From the NCBI GenBank assembly GCA_003242505.1, contig QGUP01000005.1, positions 1 to 20,086 of the forward strand: a stretch of DNA of 20,086 nt, read 5' to 3'. The notes beneath the pieces are model-generated. The model was not told where the DNA came from. It made no database searches and worked only from the letters and a program-made list of their open reading frames with translations. Source of the stretch: Bacillota bacterium (GTDB lineage: Bacteria > Bacillota > Sulfobacillia > Symbiobacteriales > ZC4RG38). This document shows positions 6,293 through 13,622 of the stretch, piece after piece. Numbering within the stretch: the stretch's first letter is position 1; each line of letters opens with the position of its first letter. A program made the position numbers and the translations under genes.

Positions 6293-7125
6293 TCCACCCA
6301 GACCTGCCCTCCCAGCCGGGCGGGGACCCGGGTGGGGACGCTGTACACGCACCGCCGGTCGCCCCGGGGCAGGGAGGCCTCGGCGTGGACCCGGGCGGCG
6401 GGGAGGCATTCCTCTGCGACCCCCTGGACCATCCCCTGGCAGAGGTGGCAGACGTACTCCGGCCGGCGCAGGGCGATCTCCTGGAAACCACAGTTGCTGA
6501 AGACCAGGGAGACGTCGCCGTCGCTCCCGGTCACCACCTCGACGCCCACGCCGTGGGCGCCGAGCCTGCGGGCAGTGGCTTCCAGCAGCTGCCGGGGGCT
6601 GGGCCGGGGGGAGTCCTCCGTCAGGGTCTGGAGAGCCTCCTGGGCCATCCGGCGCCCGTAGGCCCGCCCCGCCTGGGTGAGAACGGGGAGCGCTTCCTCC
6701 CCCATGTGGGCCAGGGCCTCGGAGAGCAGGTCCGAGAGCAGCCGGTAGTCCCGGGCCGGGACCGTCACGCTCACCGCCTGGCCGGTGGGGGAGTAGGTGT
6801 GGACGGGCCGGCCGCCCCGGCCGGTCTTCTCGGCCCGGGTGGTCAGCAGTCCGATGTCAGCCAGCTTGGTCAGGTGCATCCGGGCCACGTTGGGGTGGAG
6901 GCCAAACCGGCGGGCGATCTCCTGGGCCGTGACGGATCCCCGTTCCGACTGGAGGATATACTGGTAGATCCGGTAGCGGGTGGGATCGCCGAGCACGGCG
7001 GCCACCTTGAGCGGATCCTGGGTCTGGGTCACGACGCCTTTCACCTCGCTCGATCCGGCCAGACCACCGGCACCGGTGGTCACGGGGGTGGTTTCCCCCC
7101 GGCTTCGTTCCATGGTACATTCCAT
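6289..7125 (-). CDS. sufR: SufR-like Fe-S-sensing transcriptional regulator
   Basis: This gene is divergent from the suf operon. The N-terminal winged helix (about 37-112: VLGDPTRYRIYQYIL, TAQEIARRFGLHPNVARMHLTKL, GRGGRPVHTYSPT) is ArsR/DeoR-like. The C-terminal half carries cysteines at 212, 226, 229, 240 and 259, in NCGF...YVCHLC...EEC. SufR-family repressors bind a [4Fe-4S] cluster through C-terminal cysteines and repress suf when clusters are plentiful. Start: ATG 7125 (278 aa) has AAAGGA just upstream; ATG 7113 is the alternative. An in-frame start at 7194 would lie inside the suf promoter and is unlikely. The 32-bp dyad at 7153-7184 sits about 30 nt upstream and probably controls both directions. 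The family call rests on domain layout plus context. Confidence 0.8.
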   Translation of the reverse strand: MECTMERSRGETTPVTTGAGGLAGSSEVKGVVTQTQDPLKVAAVLGDPTRYRIYQYILQSERGSVTAQEIARRFGLHPNVARMHLTKLADIGLLTTRAEKTGRGGRPVHTYSPTGQAVSVTVPARDYRLLSDLLSEALAHMGEEALPVLTQAGRAYGRRMAQEALQTLTEDSPRPSPRQLLEATARRLGAHGVGVEVVTGSDGDVSLVFSNCGFQEIALRRPEYVCHLCQGMVQGVAEECLPAARVHAEASLPRGDRRCVYSVPTRVPARLGGQVWVD

Positions 7126-7152
7126 TATATCCTTTCTCGTTTCCGTTGGGTA

Positions 7153-7184
7153 CCGGTTTGCACTGTTGACATAGTGGAAACCGG
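7153..7184. promoter_or_regulatory. 12-bp-arm dyad around the suf -35: candidate SufR operator
   Basis: CCGGTTTGCACT (7153-7164) and AGTGGAAACCGG (7173-7184) are inverted repeats matching at 11 of 12 positions. The 8-nt centre, GTTGACAT, contains the suf -35 hexamer. A dimer bound here would block RNA polymerase and would also sit just upstream of the divergent regulator. Assignment to the SufR-like protein is inferred from position. Confidence 0.7.
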
Positions 7185-7195
7185 GCAAATACAAT
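7166..7195 (+). promoter_or_regulatory. suf operon promoter
   Basis: A perfect TTGACA (7166-7171), an 18-nt spacer and TACAAT (7190-7195) form a strong sigma-A-type promoter. Transcription should begin near 7202, giving a leader of about 115 nt before sufC. Confidence 0.82.
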
Positions 7196-7213
7196 GGGAC
7201 TGAGACTCATTTG
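7191..7213. promoter_or_regulatory. Second operator-like element at the suf -10, resembling the Fur-type operator
   Basis: Aligned without gaps on the operator at 5766-5788, ACAATGGGACT (7191-7201) matches its left arm at 7 of 11 positions. AGACTCATTTG (7203-7213) matches its right arm at 9 of 11, including an identical 9-mer AGACTCATT. It overlaps the -10 and start site, as at the fur-family promoter. Internal symmetry is weak (7 of 11), so it may be a half-site-dominated or lower-affinity target. Confidence 0.5.
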
Positions 7214-7240
7214 CACCAGGACGGGTGTAACCCGAGGTCA

Positions 7241-7260
7241 ACCAGGCAGCATGGCCTGGT
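7241..7260 (+). other. Short hairpin in the suf leader
   Basis: ACCAGGC (7241-7247) and GCCTGGT (7254-7260) form a 7-bp stem with a 6-nt loop, about 58 nt before the sufC start. No long T-tract follows, so I do not call it a terminator. Confidence 0.35.
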
Positions 7261-7317
7261 ATTTCCATGACCAGACTTGTGAAGGAGCACAGTTTCGGAA
7301 GGAAAGGGGACGGCGCT

Positions 7318-8070
7318 GTGGCGGAGCGGCCTGTGCTGACGATCAAGGACCTGCGGGTCAGCGTGGACGGCAAGCCCATCGTCAAGGGGCTCGACCTGGA
7401 GGTCAAGGGCGGTGAGATCCACGCCCTGATGGGCCCCAACGGCTCGGGGAAGACCACCCTCTCCAAGGCGATTGCCGGGCATCCCCGGTACACCATCGAC
7501 GGTGGCGAGGTGCTCCTGAACGGGGTCAACCTCCTGGAGCTCTCCCCGGACGAGCGGGCCCGGGCGGGGCTCTTCCTCGCCTTCCAGTACCCGGTGGAGG
7601 TCCCGGGGGTGACGGTGGCCAACTTCCTCCGCACCGCCCTCCAGGCCATCCGGGGCGAGGAGATCGGCGTCTGGGAGTTCCAGGAGCTGCTGGCGGAGAA
7701 GATGAAGCTCCTGGAGATGGATGAGTCCTTTGCCGGCCGGTATTTGAATGAAGGTTTCTCCGGCGGCGAGAAGAAGCGGAGCGAGATGCTGCAGATGGCC
7801 CTGCTCCAGCCCAAGATCGCCATCCTGGACGAGACCGACTCCGGGCTGGACGTCGACGCCCTCAAGGTGGTGGGCAAGACCGTCAACTCCATGCGGGGCG
7901 AGAACTTCGGCGCCCTGATCATCACCCACTACAACCGGATCCTGAAGCACATCCGGCCTGATGTGGTGCACATCATGGTCGACGGCCGGATCATCCGCAC
8001 CGGCGGCCCTGAGCTGGCCGACCTGGTGGAAGAGAAGGGCTACGACTGGATCCGGAGCCAGGTGGCGTAG
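7318..8070 (+). CDS. sufC: SufC, Fe-S assembly ABC-type ATPase
   Basis: SufC is the cytosolic ATPase that drives conformational change in the SufBCD scaffold. Visible motifs are Walker A GPNGSGKTT (39-47), Q-loop Gln90 in FQYP, signature FSGGEKKR (147-154), Walker B IAILDETDSGLD (167-178) and H-loop His204. I start at GTG 7318 because AAGGAAAGGGGA lies just upstream and the product (250 aa) then has normal length. ATG 7267 in the same frame lacks a ribosome-binding site. First gene of the operon; sufD follows after 12 nt. Confidence 0.97.
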   Translation: MAERPVLTIKDLRVSVDGKPIVKGLDLEVKGGEIHALMGPNGSGKTTLSKAIAGHPRYTIDGGEVLLNGVNLLELSPDERARAGLFLAFQYPVEVPGVTVANFLRTALQAIRGEEIGVWEFQELLAEKMKLLEMDESFAGRYLNEGFSGGEKKRSEMLQMALLQPKIAILDETDSGLDVDALKVVGKTVNSMRGENFGALIITHYNRILKHIRPDVVHIMVDGRIIRTGGPELADLVEEKGYDWIRSQVA

Positions 8071-8082
8071 GAGGGCGTACCG

Positions 8083-9384
8083 ATGGCGCAGCTGACGTCT
8101 CTCACCTCCCGGGCAGCCCTGGAGGCGGAGGCCCGCCGCCGGGGCGAGCCCGATTGGCTGCGGGAATTCCGGCTCCGGGCCTGGGACTTCGCCCTGGGCC
8201 TGGACCTGCCCAGCCGCACCGATGAGAAGTGGCGGCGGACGGACCTCACCGGCCTCGACCTCGGCCGGGTGAATCCGGAGGTGCCGGCCGGGGCGCCCCA
8301 GGAGGTGCCCGAGGCCTTCGCCCCCATGGTGGGGGAGGGCAAGACCCTGGTGCTCCGAAACGGCGTTGCGGTCCGGGCCCCGGAGGGGCTGCCCGCCGGG
8401 GTGATCGTCACCGACCTGGAGACCGCGGCCCGGCAGTATCCGGACCTGGTGCAGCCTTACCTGATGACCCAGGCGGTCCGGCCGGAGGAGAGCATCTTCA
8501 CGGCCCTGCATGCGGCCTTCTTCCGGGGCGGCGCCTTCGTCTATCTGCCCCGGGGGGCCCAGGTGGAGGAGCCGATCCAGATCCTGACCTGGGCGGACGG
8601 GCCCGGCGCCGGCCTGCTGGGCCACACCCTGGTGGTGGCGGAGGAGGGCGCCTCTGCCCGGGTGGTGGAGTACTGGGCCTCCCCGGCCATGCCCGAGGGG
8701 ACGCCGCACCTGGGGGTGGTGGAGATCCTCACGGGCCCCGGGGCCCGGATCGACTACAGCGGGGTCCAGAACTGGGGGCCGGGGGTGTGGAGCTTCACCA
8801 CCCGCCGGACCAAGGTGGGCCGGGACGCCACGGTCAACTGGCTGCTGGCGGAGTTCGGCGGCGAACTGGTCCGGTCCGAGCAGTACACTGCCCTGGACCA
8901 GGAGGGCGGCGAGGGGAACCTGAAGGTGCTCTTCTTCGCCTCGGGCAACCAGCACATCGACATCGTCGCGGAGGACCTTCACTATCCCACCGGCCGCCGG
9001 ACCGTGGGGGACATCGTCGGCCGGGGGGTGCTCCAGGACCAGTCCCGGGTCGTCTTCCGGGGCAAGGGGCACATCATGCGGGGGGCCAAGGGCAGCACCT
9101 GCTTCCTGCGGGAGAACGCCCTGATGCTCAACCGGGGCTGCCGGGCGGACTCCATCCCGAGCCTCTTCATCGACGACGACCAGGTGGAGCGGGCCGGCCA
9201 CGCCGCCACCTCGGGCAAGATCGACGAGGATGAGCTCTTCTACCTCATGAGCCGGGGCCTCACCCGGAAGCAAGCGACCCGGCTGATCGTCGAGGGCTTC
9301 TTCAAGCCCATCCTGGATACCGTGGAACTGCCGGCACTCCGTCGCGAGCTTGAGAGCCTTGTGGATAGGAAGTTGGGCCTATGA
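8083..9384 (+). CDS. sufD: SufD, Fe-S assembly scaffold subunit
   Basis: SufD pairs with SufB in the SufBC2D complex. The 433-aa product begins with a SufD-type helical region (EPDWLREFRLRAWDFALGLDLPSRTDEKWRRTDL). A beta-helix core follows, and it ends with GHAATSGKIDEDELFYLMSRGLTRKQATRLIVEGFF. His373 in that segment corresponds to the conserved SufD histidine (His360 in E. coli) at the cluster-assembly interface. ATG 8083 has TAGGAGGG upstream. It overlaps sufS by 4 nt (ATGA), implying translational coupling. The SufB-type NCD cysteine motif is absent, which separates it from the sufB gene downstream. Confidence 0.95.
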   Translation: MAQLTSLTSRAALEAEARRRGEPDWLREFRLRAWDFALGLDLPSRTDEKWRRTDLTGLDLGRVNPEVPAGAPQEVPEAFAPMVGEGKTLVLRNGVAVRAPEGLPAGVIVTDLETAARQYPDLVQPYLMTQAVRPEESIFTALHAAFFRGGAFVYLPRGAQVEEPIQILTWADGPGAGLLGHTLVVAEEGASARVVEYWASPAMPEGTPHLGVVEILTGPGARIDYSGVQNWGPGVWSFTTRRTKVGRDATVNWLLAEFGGELVRSEQYTALDQEGGEGNLKVLFFASGNQHIDIVAEDLHYPTGRRTVGDIVGRGVLQDQSRVVFRGKGHIMRGAKGSTCFLRENALMLNRGCRADSIPSLFIDDDQVERAGHAATSGKIDEDELFYLMSRGLTRKQATRLIVEGFFKPILDTVELPALRRELESLVDRKLGL

Positions 9385-10616
9385 ACGTGGAGCGGATTCG
9401 CCAGGACTTTCCGATCCTGGCCCAGCTGGTGAACGGCAAGCCGCTGGTCTACCTGGACAACGCCGCGACTACCCAGAAGCCCCGGCAGGTCATCGACGCG
9501 ATCCGCCGGTACTACGAGGAGTACAACGCCAACGTCCACCGCTCCATCCACACCCTCGGGGAACGGGCCACCGCTGCCTACGAGGAGGCCCGGGCGAAGG
9601 TGGCGGCCTTCATCGACGCCCCGGAGCCCGCCACCTGCATCTTCGTCCGCAACGCCTCGGAGGGGCTCAACCTGGTGGCTTACTCCTACGGCATGCAGGT
9701 GCTCCGGCCTGGGGATGAGATCCTCCTCAGCCCCCTGGAGCACCACTCCAACCTGGTGCCCTGGCAGCTGGTGGCCCGGCGGACCGGGGCCCGGCTCCGG
9801 TTCATGCCGATGCACCCCGACGGCACCCTGGACCTGGAGCGGCTGCCGAGGGTGCTGACGGAGCGGACCCGGATCGTGGCGGTGGCCCACGCCTCCAACA
9901 CCCTGGGGGCCATCCTGCCGGTGAAGGCGATTACCGAGGCCGCCCACGCCGTGGGCGCGGTGGTGGTGGTGGACGGGGCCCAGTCGGTGCCCCACATGCC
10001 GGTGAGCGTCCGGGAACTGGACGTGGACTTCCTCGCCTTCTCCGGCCACAAGATGATGGGGCCGATGGGCATCGGGGTGCTCTACGGCAAGCGGGAGCTG
10101 CTGGAGCGGATGGACCCCTTCCTCGGCGGCGGCGAGATGATCCGGTCCGTCACCTACGAGGAGTCCACCTGGAACGACCTCCCCTGGAAGTTCGAGGCCG
10201 GCACCCCGAACGTGGAGGGGGCGGTGGGGCTGGCGGCGGCCATCGACTACATCAACGAGGTGGTCGGCGGCGTCGCCAACATCCAGCGGCACGAGCACGA
10301 TCTGGTCCAGTACGCGATGCGCCGGCTCCGGGAGGCCTTCCCGGAGATCCGGATCTACGGGCCGGAGGAGAACCGGGCCGGCATCCTCGCCTTCACCTTC
10401 GGCGACCTCCACCCCCACGACGTGGCCACGGTGCTGGACTCCGAGGGGGTGGCGATCCGGGCCGGCCACCACTGCACCATGCCCCTGCACCGGGAGGTGC
10501 TGCAGGTGGTCGCGACCAACCGGGCATCCTTCTACGTGTACAACACCCGGGAAGACGTGGACCGCCTCGTAGAGGCCCTGGGCAAGGTAAAGGAGTTCTT
10601 CAGCCATGTCGCTTGA
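9381..10616 (+). CDS. sufS: SufS, group II cysteine desulfurase
   Basis: SufS is a PLP enzyme that takes sulfur from cysteine as a persulfide and passes it to SufU. The 411-aa product has Lys224 (SGHKMMGP) as Schiff-base lysine, the EHHSN segment at 120-124, DGAQSVPH at 198-205 and catalytic Cys365 in RAGHHCTMPLH. These are group II features. Start ATG 9381 overlaps the sufD stop, and the end overlaps sufU by 11 nt. The neighbouring sufU confirms the SufS-SufU pairing typical of Bacillota. Confidence 0.97.
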   Translation: MNVERIRQDFPILAQLVNGKPLVYLDNAATTQKPRQVIDAIRRYYEEYNANVHRSIHTLGERATAAYEEARAKVAAFIDAPEPATCIFVRNASEGLNLVAYSYGMQVLRPGDEILLSPLEHHSNLVPWQLVARRTGARLRFMPMHPDGTLDLERLPRVLTERTRIVAVAHASNTLGAILPVKAITEAAHAVGAVVVVDGAQSVPHMPVSVRELDVDFLAFSGHKMMGPMGIGVLYGKRELLERMDPFLGGGEMIRSVTYEESTWNDLPWKFEAGTPNVEGAVGLAAAIDYINEVVGGVANIQRHEHDLVQYAMRRLREAFPEIRIYGPEENRAGILAFTFGDLHPHDVATVLDSEGVAIRAGHHCTMPLHREVLQVVATNRASFYVYNTREDVDRLVEALGKVKEFFSHVA

Positions 10617-11061
10617 GCACGATCCCCGGTACGCGGTCAATCTGAACGAACTCTACAAGCAGGTGCTCATGGACCACTTCGCCCGGCCCCGGAATAAGGG
10701 AAGACTGGACGAGGCGGACTTCACGGTCCACCTGGAGAACCCCACCTGCGGCGACACCATCGAGGTGCAGTTGAAGGTCCGGGACGGCCGGGTGGAGGAT
10801 GTGCGCTGGCAGGGGCACGGCTGTTCCATCAGCATGGCCTCTGCCTCCATGACCACCCAGGCCATCAAGGGCAAGACCCTGGCAGAGGCCGCCCAGTTCC
10901 TGAGCCGCTGCCGGGCGATGATCAAGGGCGAGCCCGGGGACTATAAGGAACTGGGCGAACTGCAGGCCCTGTCGGGGGTGGCCAAATTCCCGGTCCGGGT
11001 CAAGTGCGCCACCCTCGCCTGGAACGCGGTGGAGGAAGGTTTGAAGCGGGTCCAACCCTGA
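10606..11061 (+). CDS. sufU: SufU, zinc-dependent sulfur transfer protein
   Basis: SufU receives sulfur from SufS by zinc-ligand exchange and delivers it to SufBCD. The zinc ligands are visible as Cys48 and Asp50 (NPTCGD), Cys73 (GHGCSISMASASM) and Cys134 (RVKCATLAW). The spacing, with the extra segment between the second and third cysteines, is that of SufU rather than IscU. The 151-aa product starts at ATG 10606 inside the end of sufS, with AAAGGAG upstream, so translation is likely coupled. sufB begins 14 nt after its stop. Confidence 0.96.
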   Translation: MSLEHDPRYAVNLNELYKQVLMDHFARPRNKGRLDEADFTVHLENPTCGDTIEVQLKVRDGRVEDVRWQGHGCSISMASASMTTQAIKGKTLAEAAQFLSRCRAMIKGEPGDYKELGELQALSGVAKFPVRVKCATLAWNAVEEGLKRVQP

Positions 11062-11075
11062 GGGGAGGTCAACCG

Positions 11076-12479
11076 ATGGCCAGGGAAGCCCTGGATTTTT
11101 TGCCCAGTGAGTACAAGTACGGGTTCCGGGACCCGGAGAAGTACGTCTTCAAGGCCCGGAAGGGCCTGGACCGGGAGGTTGTGGAGCAGATCTCCCGGAT
11201 GAAGGGCGAGCCGGAGTGGATGCGGGAGTTCCGGCTGAAGAGCCTGGAGATCTTCTTCTCCAAGCCGCTGCCTACCTGGGGTGCGGACCTGTCGCAGATC
11301 AACTTTAACGACATCTACTACTACGTGAAGCCGACGGAGAAGAACGCCCGCTCCTGGGACGAGGTGCCCGAGGAGATCAAGCGCACCTTTGACCGGCTGG
11401 GCATCCCCGAGGCGGAGCGGAAGTTCCTGGCCGGGGTGAGCGCCCAGTACGAGTCCGAGGTGGTCTACCACAACATCCGGAAGGACCTGGAGGAGAAGGG
11501 CGTCATCTTCATGGACATGGACTCCGCGGTGCGGGAGCACCCGGACCTGGTCCGGCAGTACTTCGGCACCGTGGTCCCGCCGACGGACAACAAGTTCGCG
11601 GCCCTCAACAGCGCGGTCTGGTCGGGCGGCTCCTTCATCTACGTGCCGCCGGGGGTCCATGTGGAGATCCCGCTCCAGGCCTACTTCCGGATCAACGCCC
11701 AGAACATGGGCCAGTTCGAGCGGACCCTGATCATCGTCGACGAGGGTGCCTTCGTCCACTACGTGGAGGGCTGCACCGCGCCGATCTACTCCACCGACTC
11801 CCTCCACGCGGCGGTGGTGGAGATCATCGTCAAGCGGGGCGCCCGGTGCCGGTACACCACCATCCAGAACTGGTCCCACAACGTCTACAACCTGGTGACC
11901 AAGCGGGCGGTGGCCTACGCCGACGCCACCATGGAGTGGGTGGACGGCAACATCGGCTCCAAGGTGACCATGAAGTACCCCGCGGTCTACCTGATGGAGC
12001 CCGGCGCCCGGGCGGACATCATCTCCGTCGCCTTCGCCGGCAAGGGGCAGCACCAGGACGCGGGCGCCAAGGTCCTGCACCTGGCCCCGAACACCTCGTC
12101 CCAGATCACCTCGAAGTCCATCTGCAAGGACGGCGGCAACACCACCTACCGGGGCCTGGTGCAGGTGGCCAAGGGCGCGACGGGCTGCAAGGTGAAGGTC
12201 AACTGCGACGCCCTCATCTTCGACGACAACAGCAAGACCGACACCATCCCGTATATGGAGATCATGGAGGAGGACGTGGCCATCGAGCACGAGGCCACCG
12301 TCTCCAAGGTCTCCGAGGAGCAGCTCTTCTACCTGATGAGCCGGGGCATCTCCGAGCAGCAGGCGACCCAGATGATCGTCCAGGGCTTCATCGAGCCCTT
12401 CACCAAGGAGCTGCCCATGGAGTACGCGGTGGAGCTGAACCGGCTGATCGAACTGGAGATGGAGGGCAGCGTCGGCTAA
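11076..12479 (+). CDS. sufB: SufB, Fe-S assembly scaffold subunit
   Basis: SufB carries the nascent cluster in SufBC2D. I use ATG 11076, with GGGGAGGT upstream, giving 467 aa, the normal SufB length; the frame is open further upstream into sufU without a better start. Diagnostic segments are YKYGFRDPEKYVFKARKGL at the N-terminus, SGGSFIYVPPGVHVEIPLQAY, YVEGCTAPIY, the conserved Cys377 in VNCDALIFDDNSKTDTIPY, and HEATVSKVSEEQLFYLMSRG. The Ser/Asp-rich stretch after NCD follows the Gram-positive pattern. It completes the order C-D-S-U-B, as in B. subtilis. Confidence 0.97.
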   Translation: MAREALDFLPSEYKYGFRDPEKYVFKARKGLDREVVEQISRMKGEPEWMREFRLKSLEIFFSKPLPTWGADLSQINFNDIYYYVKPTEKNARSWDEVPEEIKRTFDRLGIPEAERKFLAGVSAQYESEVVYHNIRKDLEEKGVIFMDMDSAVREHPDLVRQYFGTVVPPTDNKFAALNSAVWSGGSFIYVPPGVHVEIPLQAYFRINAQNMGQFERTLIIVDEGAFVHYVEGCTAPIYSTDSLHAAVVEIIVKRGARCRYTTIQNWSHNVYNLVTKRAVAYADATMEWVDGNIGSKVTMKYPAVYLMEPGARADIISVAFAGKGQHQDAGAKVLHLAPNTSSQITSKSICKDGGNTTYRGLVQVAKGATGCKVKVNCDALIFDDNSKTDTIPYMEIMEEDVAIEHEATVSKVSEEQLFYLMSRGISEQQATQMIVQGFIEPFTKELPMEYAVELNRLIELEMEGSVG

Positions 12480-12499
12480 CGATTCCGCTGCGGGCCGGC

Positions 12500-12529
12500 G
12501 ATGCCGCTGCCGACGATGCCGCTGCCGAT
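12500..12529 (+). repeat. Short tandem repeat between sufB and the Rieske gene
   Basis: GATGCCGCTGCCGA(C/T) is present twice in tandem (12500-12514 and 12515-12529), with a degenerate third copy at about 12481. It is followed by a C/G-rich hairpin, CTCCCC-TGGT-GGGGAG. The 133-nt gap is unusually long for this operon and may modulate expression of the last two genes; that is inference. Confidence 0.6.
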
Positions 12530-12612
12530 GGAGAACGGGGCGGGGGTGGGGGCGACTCCCCTGGTGGGGGAGACGATCCCCCATCCCGCCCGCTGCGAAG
12601 GAGGCCCTGGTT

Positions 12613-12921
12613 GTGAGCGAATTCGTGCGGGTGGCTGCCCTCAGCGAGGTGCCGCCGGGCAGCGCCCGGTGCGTCCGGGTGGGCCGGAAGCGGGTGGCGC
12701 TCTTCAACGTGGACGGGCAGATCTACGCCATCGACGATACCTGCACCCACGCGGAGGCCTCCCTCTCGGAGGGGACGGTGGAGGGGTGCGAGGTGGTCTG
12801 CCCGCTCCACGGCGCGCGGTTTGACCTCCGCACCGGCGCCGCGCTCTCCCTGCCCGCGGTCATTCCGGTGGAGACCTACGAGGTGAAGGTGGAAGGGGAC
12901 GAGGTCTTTATCCGGGTGTGA
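12613..12921 (+). CDS. Rieske-type [2Fe-2S] ferredoxin
   Basis: A small 102-aa soluble Rieske protein. Cluster ligands are Cys44 and His46 (DTCTHAEASL) and Cys63 and His66 (VCPLHGARFD), followed by DLRTGAAL and a terminal beta strand. GTG 12613 has GAAGGAGG 8 nt upstream. Such ferredoxins occur as electron carriers of dioxygenases, but also inside suf operons of Bacillota and Actinobacteria. There they may donate electrons or serve as a client; the exact role is not established here. There is no transmembrane anchor, so it is not part of a bc complex. Confidence 0.9.
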   Translation: MSEFVRVAALSEVPPGSARCVRVGRKRVALFNVDGQIYAIDDTCTHAEASLSEGTVEGCEVVCPLHGARFDLRTGAALSLPAVIPVETYEVKVEGDEVFIRV

Positions 12922-12935
12922 GGCGGGGCGACAGA

Positions 12936-12979
12936 CCCGGCTCCGGCCCGGCGGCGGGAGGGGGCCCGGCTCCGGCCCG
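12936..12979 (+). repeat. Direct 15-mer repeat in the spacer before sufT
   Basis: CCCGGCTCCGGCCCG occurs at 12936-12950 and 12965-12979. A third copy with one change, CCCGGCTCCAGCCCG, is at 13350-13364 after sufT. All three are intergenic and in the same orientation. The rest of the spacer is C/G-rich with short inverted repeats. Confidence 0.65.
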
Positions 12980-13026
12980 CCGGCCGGAGGGGTCCGGGGC
13001 CGGCCCCGTCAGGAGGTGAAACTGGC

Positions 13027-13335
13027 ATGCCGACCAAGGAAGAGGTCATGAAGGCTCTGGAGGTCGTCAAGGACCCGGAGCTGCGGATCAACGTGGTGGA
13101 CCTGGGCCTGGTCTACAACGTGAACATCGACGGCGGCAAGGTGGAGGTGGACATGACCCTCACCACCCCAGCCTGCCCCGTCGGCCCCATGATCGTCAGC
13201 CAGGCCGAGGCGGTGCTCCGGCGGCTGCCGGGGGTGGAGGAGGCCCGGGTCAACCTGGTCTGGGATCCCCCGTGGACGCCGGACATGATGAGCGAGCGGC
13301 TGAAGAAGGCCCGGGCGATGGGGCTGCTGCCCTAG
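13027..13335 (+). CDS. sufT: SufT-like MIP18/DUF59 Fe-S maturation factor
   Basis: The 102-aa DUF59 domain fits proteins that help deliver or mature Fe-S clusters. Signature segments are KDPELRINVVDLGLVYNV (15-32) and LTTPACPVGPMI with the conserved Cys50, then PPWTPDMMSERLKK. ATG 13027 has CAGGAGGTGAA upstream, an excellent ribosome-binding site. It is the last gene of the suf operon, before a terminator. Its short stand-alone form matches SufT/PaaD-like proteins; a phenylacetate role is unlikely because no paa genes are nearby. Confidence 0.88.
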   Translation: MPTKEEVMKALEVVKDPELRINVVDLGLVYNVNIDGGKVEVDMTLTTPACPVGPMIVSQAEAVLRRLPGVEEARVNLVWDPPWTPDMMSERLKKARAMGLLP

Positions 13336-13375
13336 CCGGCGGGAGGCTGCCCGGCTCCAGCCCGATTTGACCTGT

Positions 13376-13415
13376 GGCACCCGCTGCAGCCCCTGGGGCG
13401 GTGCGGGTGCCTTTT
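13376..13415 (+). terminator. Intrinsic terminator of the suf operon
   Basis: GGCACCCGC (13376-13384) and GCGGGTGCC (13403-13411) form a perfect 9-bp stem. An inner CCCC/GGGG stem lies at 13390-13398, and TTTT follows directly. It sits 40 nt after the sufT stop. Confidence 0.85.
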
Positions 13416-13508
13416 CGCGCCGGGCGGAGGGCCTGGAGAGGGAGGGCAAGGGCCGCCGCGACGCCCGTACAACCATATATTGCTATCCATAAAAGAAAGT
13501 ATCGGAGA

Positions 13509-13538
13509 TTGTATGGGTTACCAGAAAACCGCTATCAT
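13509..13538 (+). promoter_or_regulatory. Probable promoter of the M23 peptidase gene
   Basis: TTGTAT (13509-13514), an 18-nt spacer and TATCAT (13533-13538) lie in an AT-rich island (about 13468-13540) that stands out from the GC-rich background. The start would be near 13545, about 78 nt before GTG 13623. The island also contains CATATATT (13474-13481), which resembles a sporulation sigma-factor -10, without a clear partner. Confidence 0.6.
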
Positions 13539-13622
13539 GGTACAGGATCGGTTCCACCGGGGGCTCCGGTGCGACCATCGCCGTGGCAGACCTGACAACC
13601 ATCGCAGCGGGAGGCGAAGGAA

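Noticed and set aside
7207..9273. 688-codon open frame on the minus strand across sufC and sufD
   Set aside because: Antisense shadow of two certain genes, with low-complexity His/Pro/Gly composition.
10941..12707. 588-codon open frame on the minus strand across sufB
   Set aside because: Antisense shadow of sufB; no motif, no ribosome-binding site.
13374..13595. Small plus-strand frame after the suf terminator
   Set aside because: It starts inside the terminator hairpin, lacks a ribosome-binding site and covers the M23 promoter.
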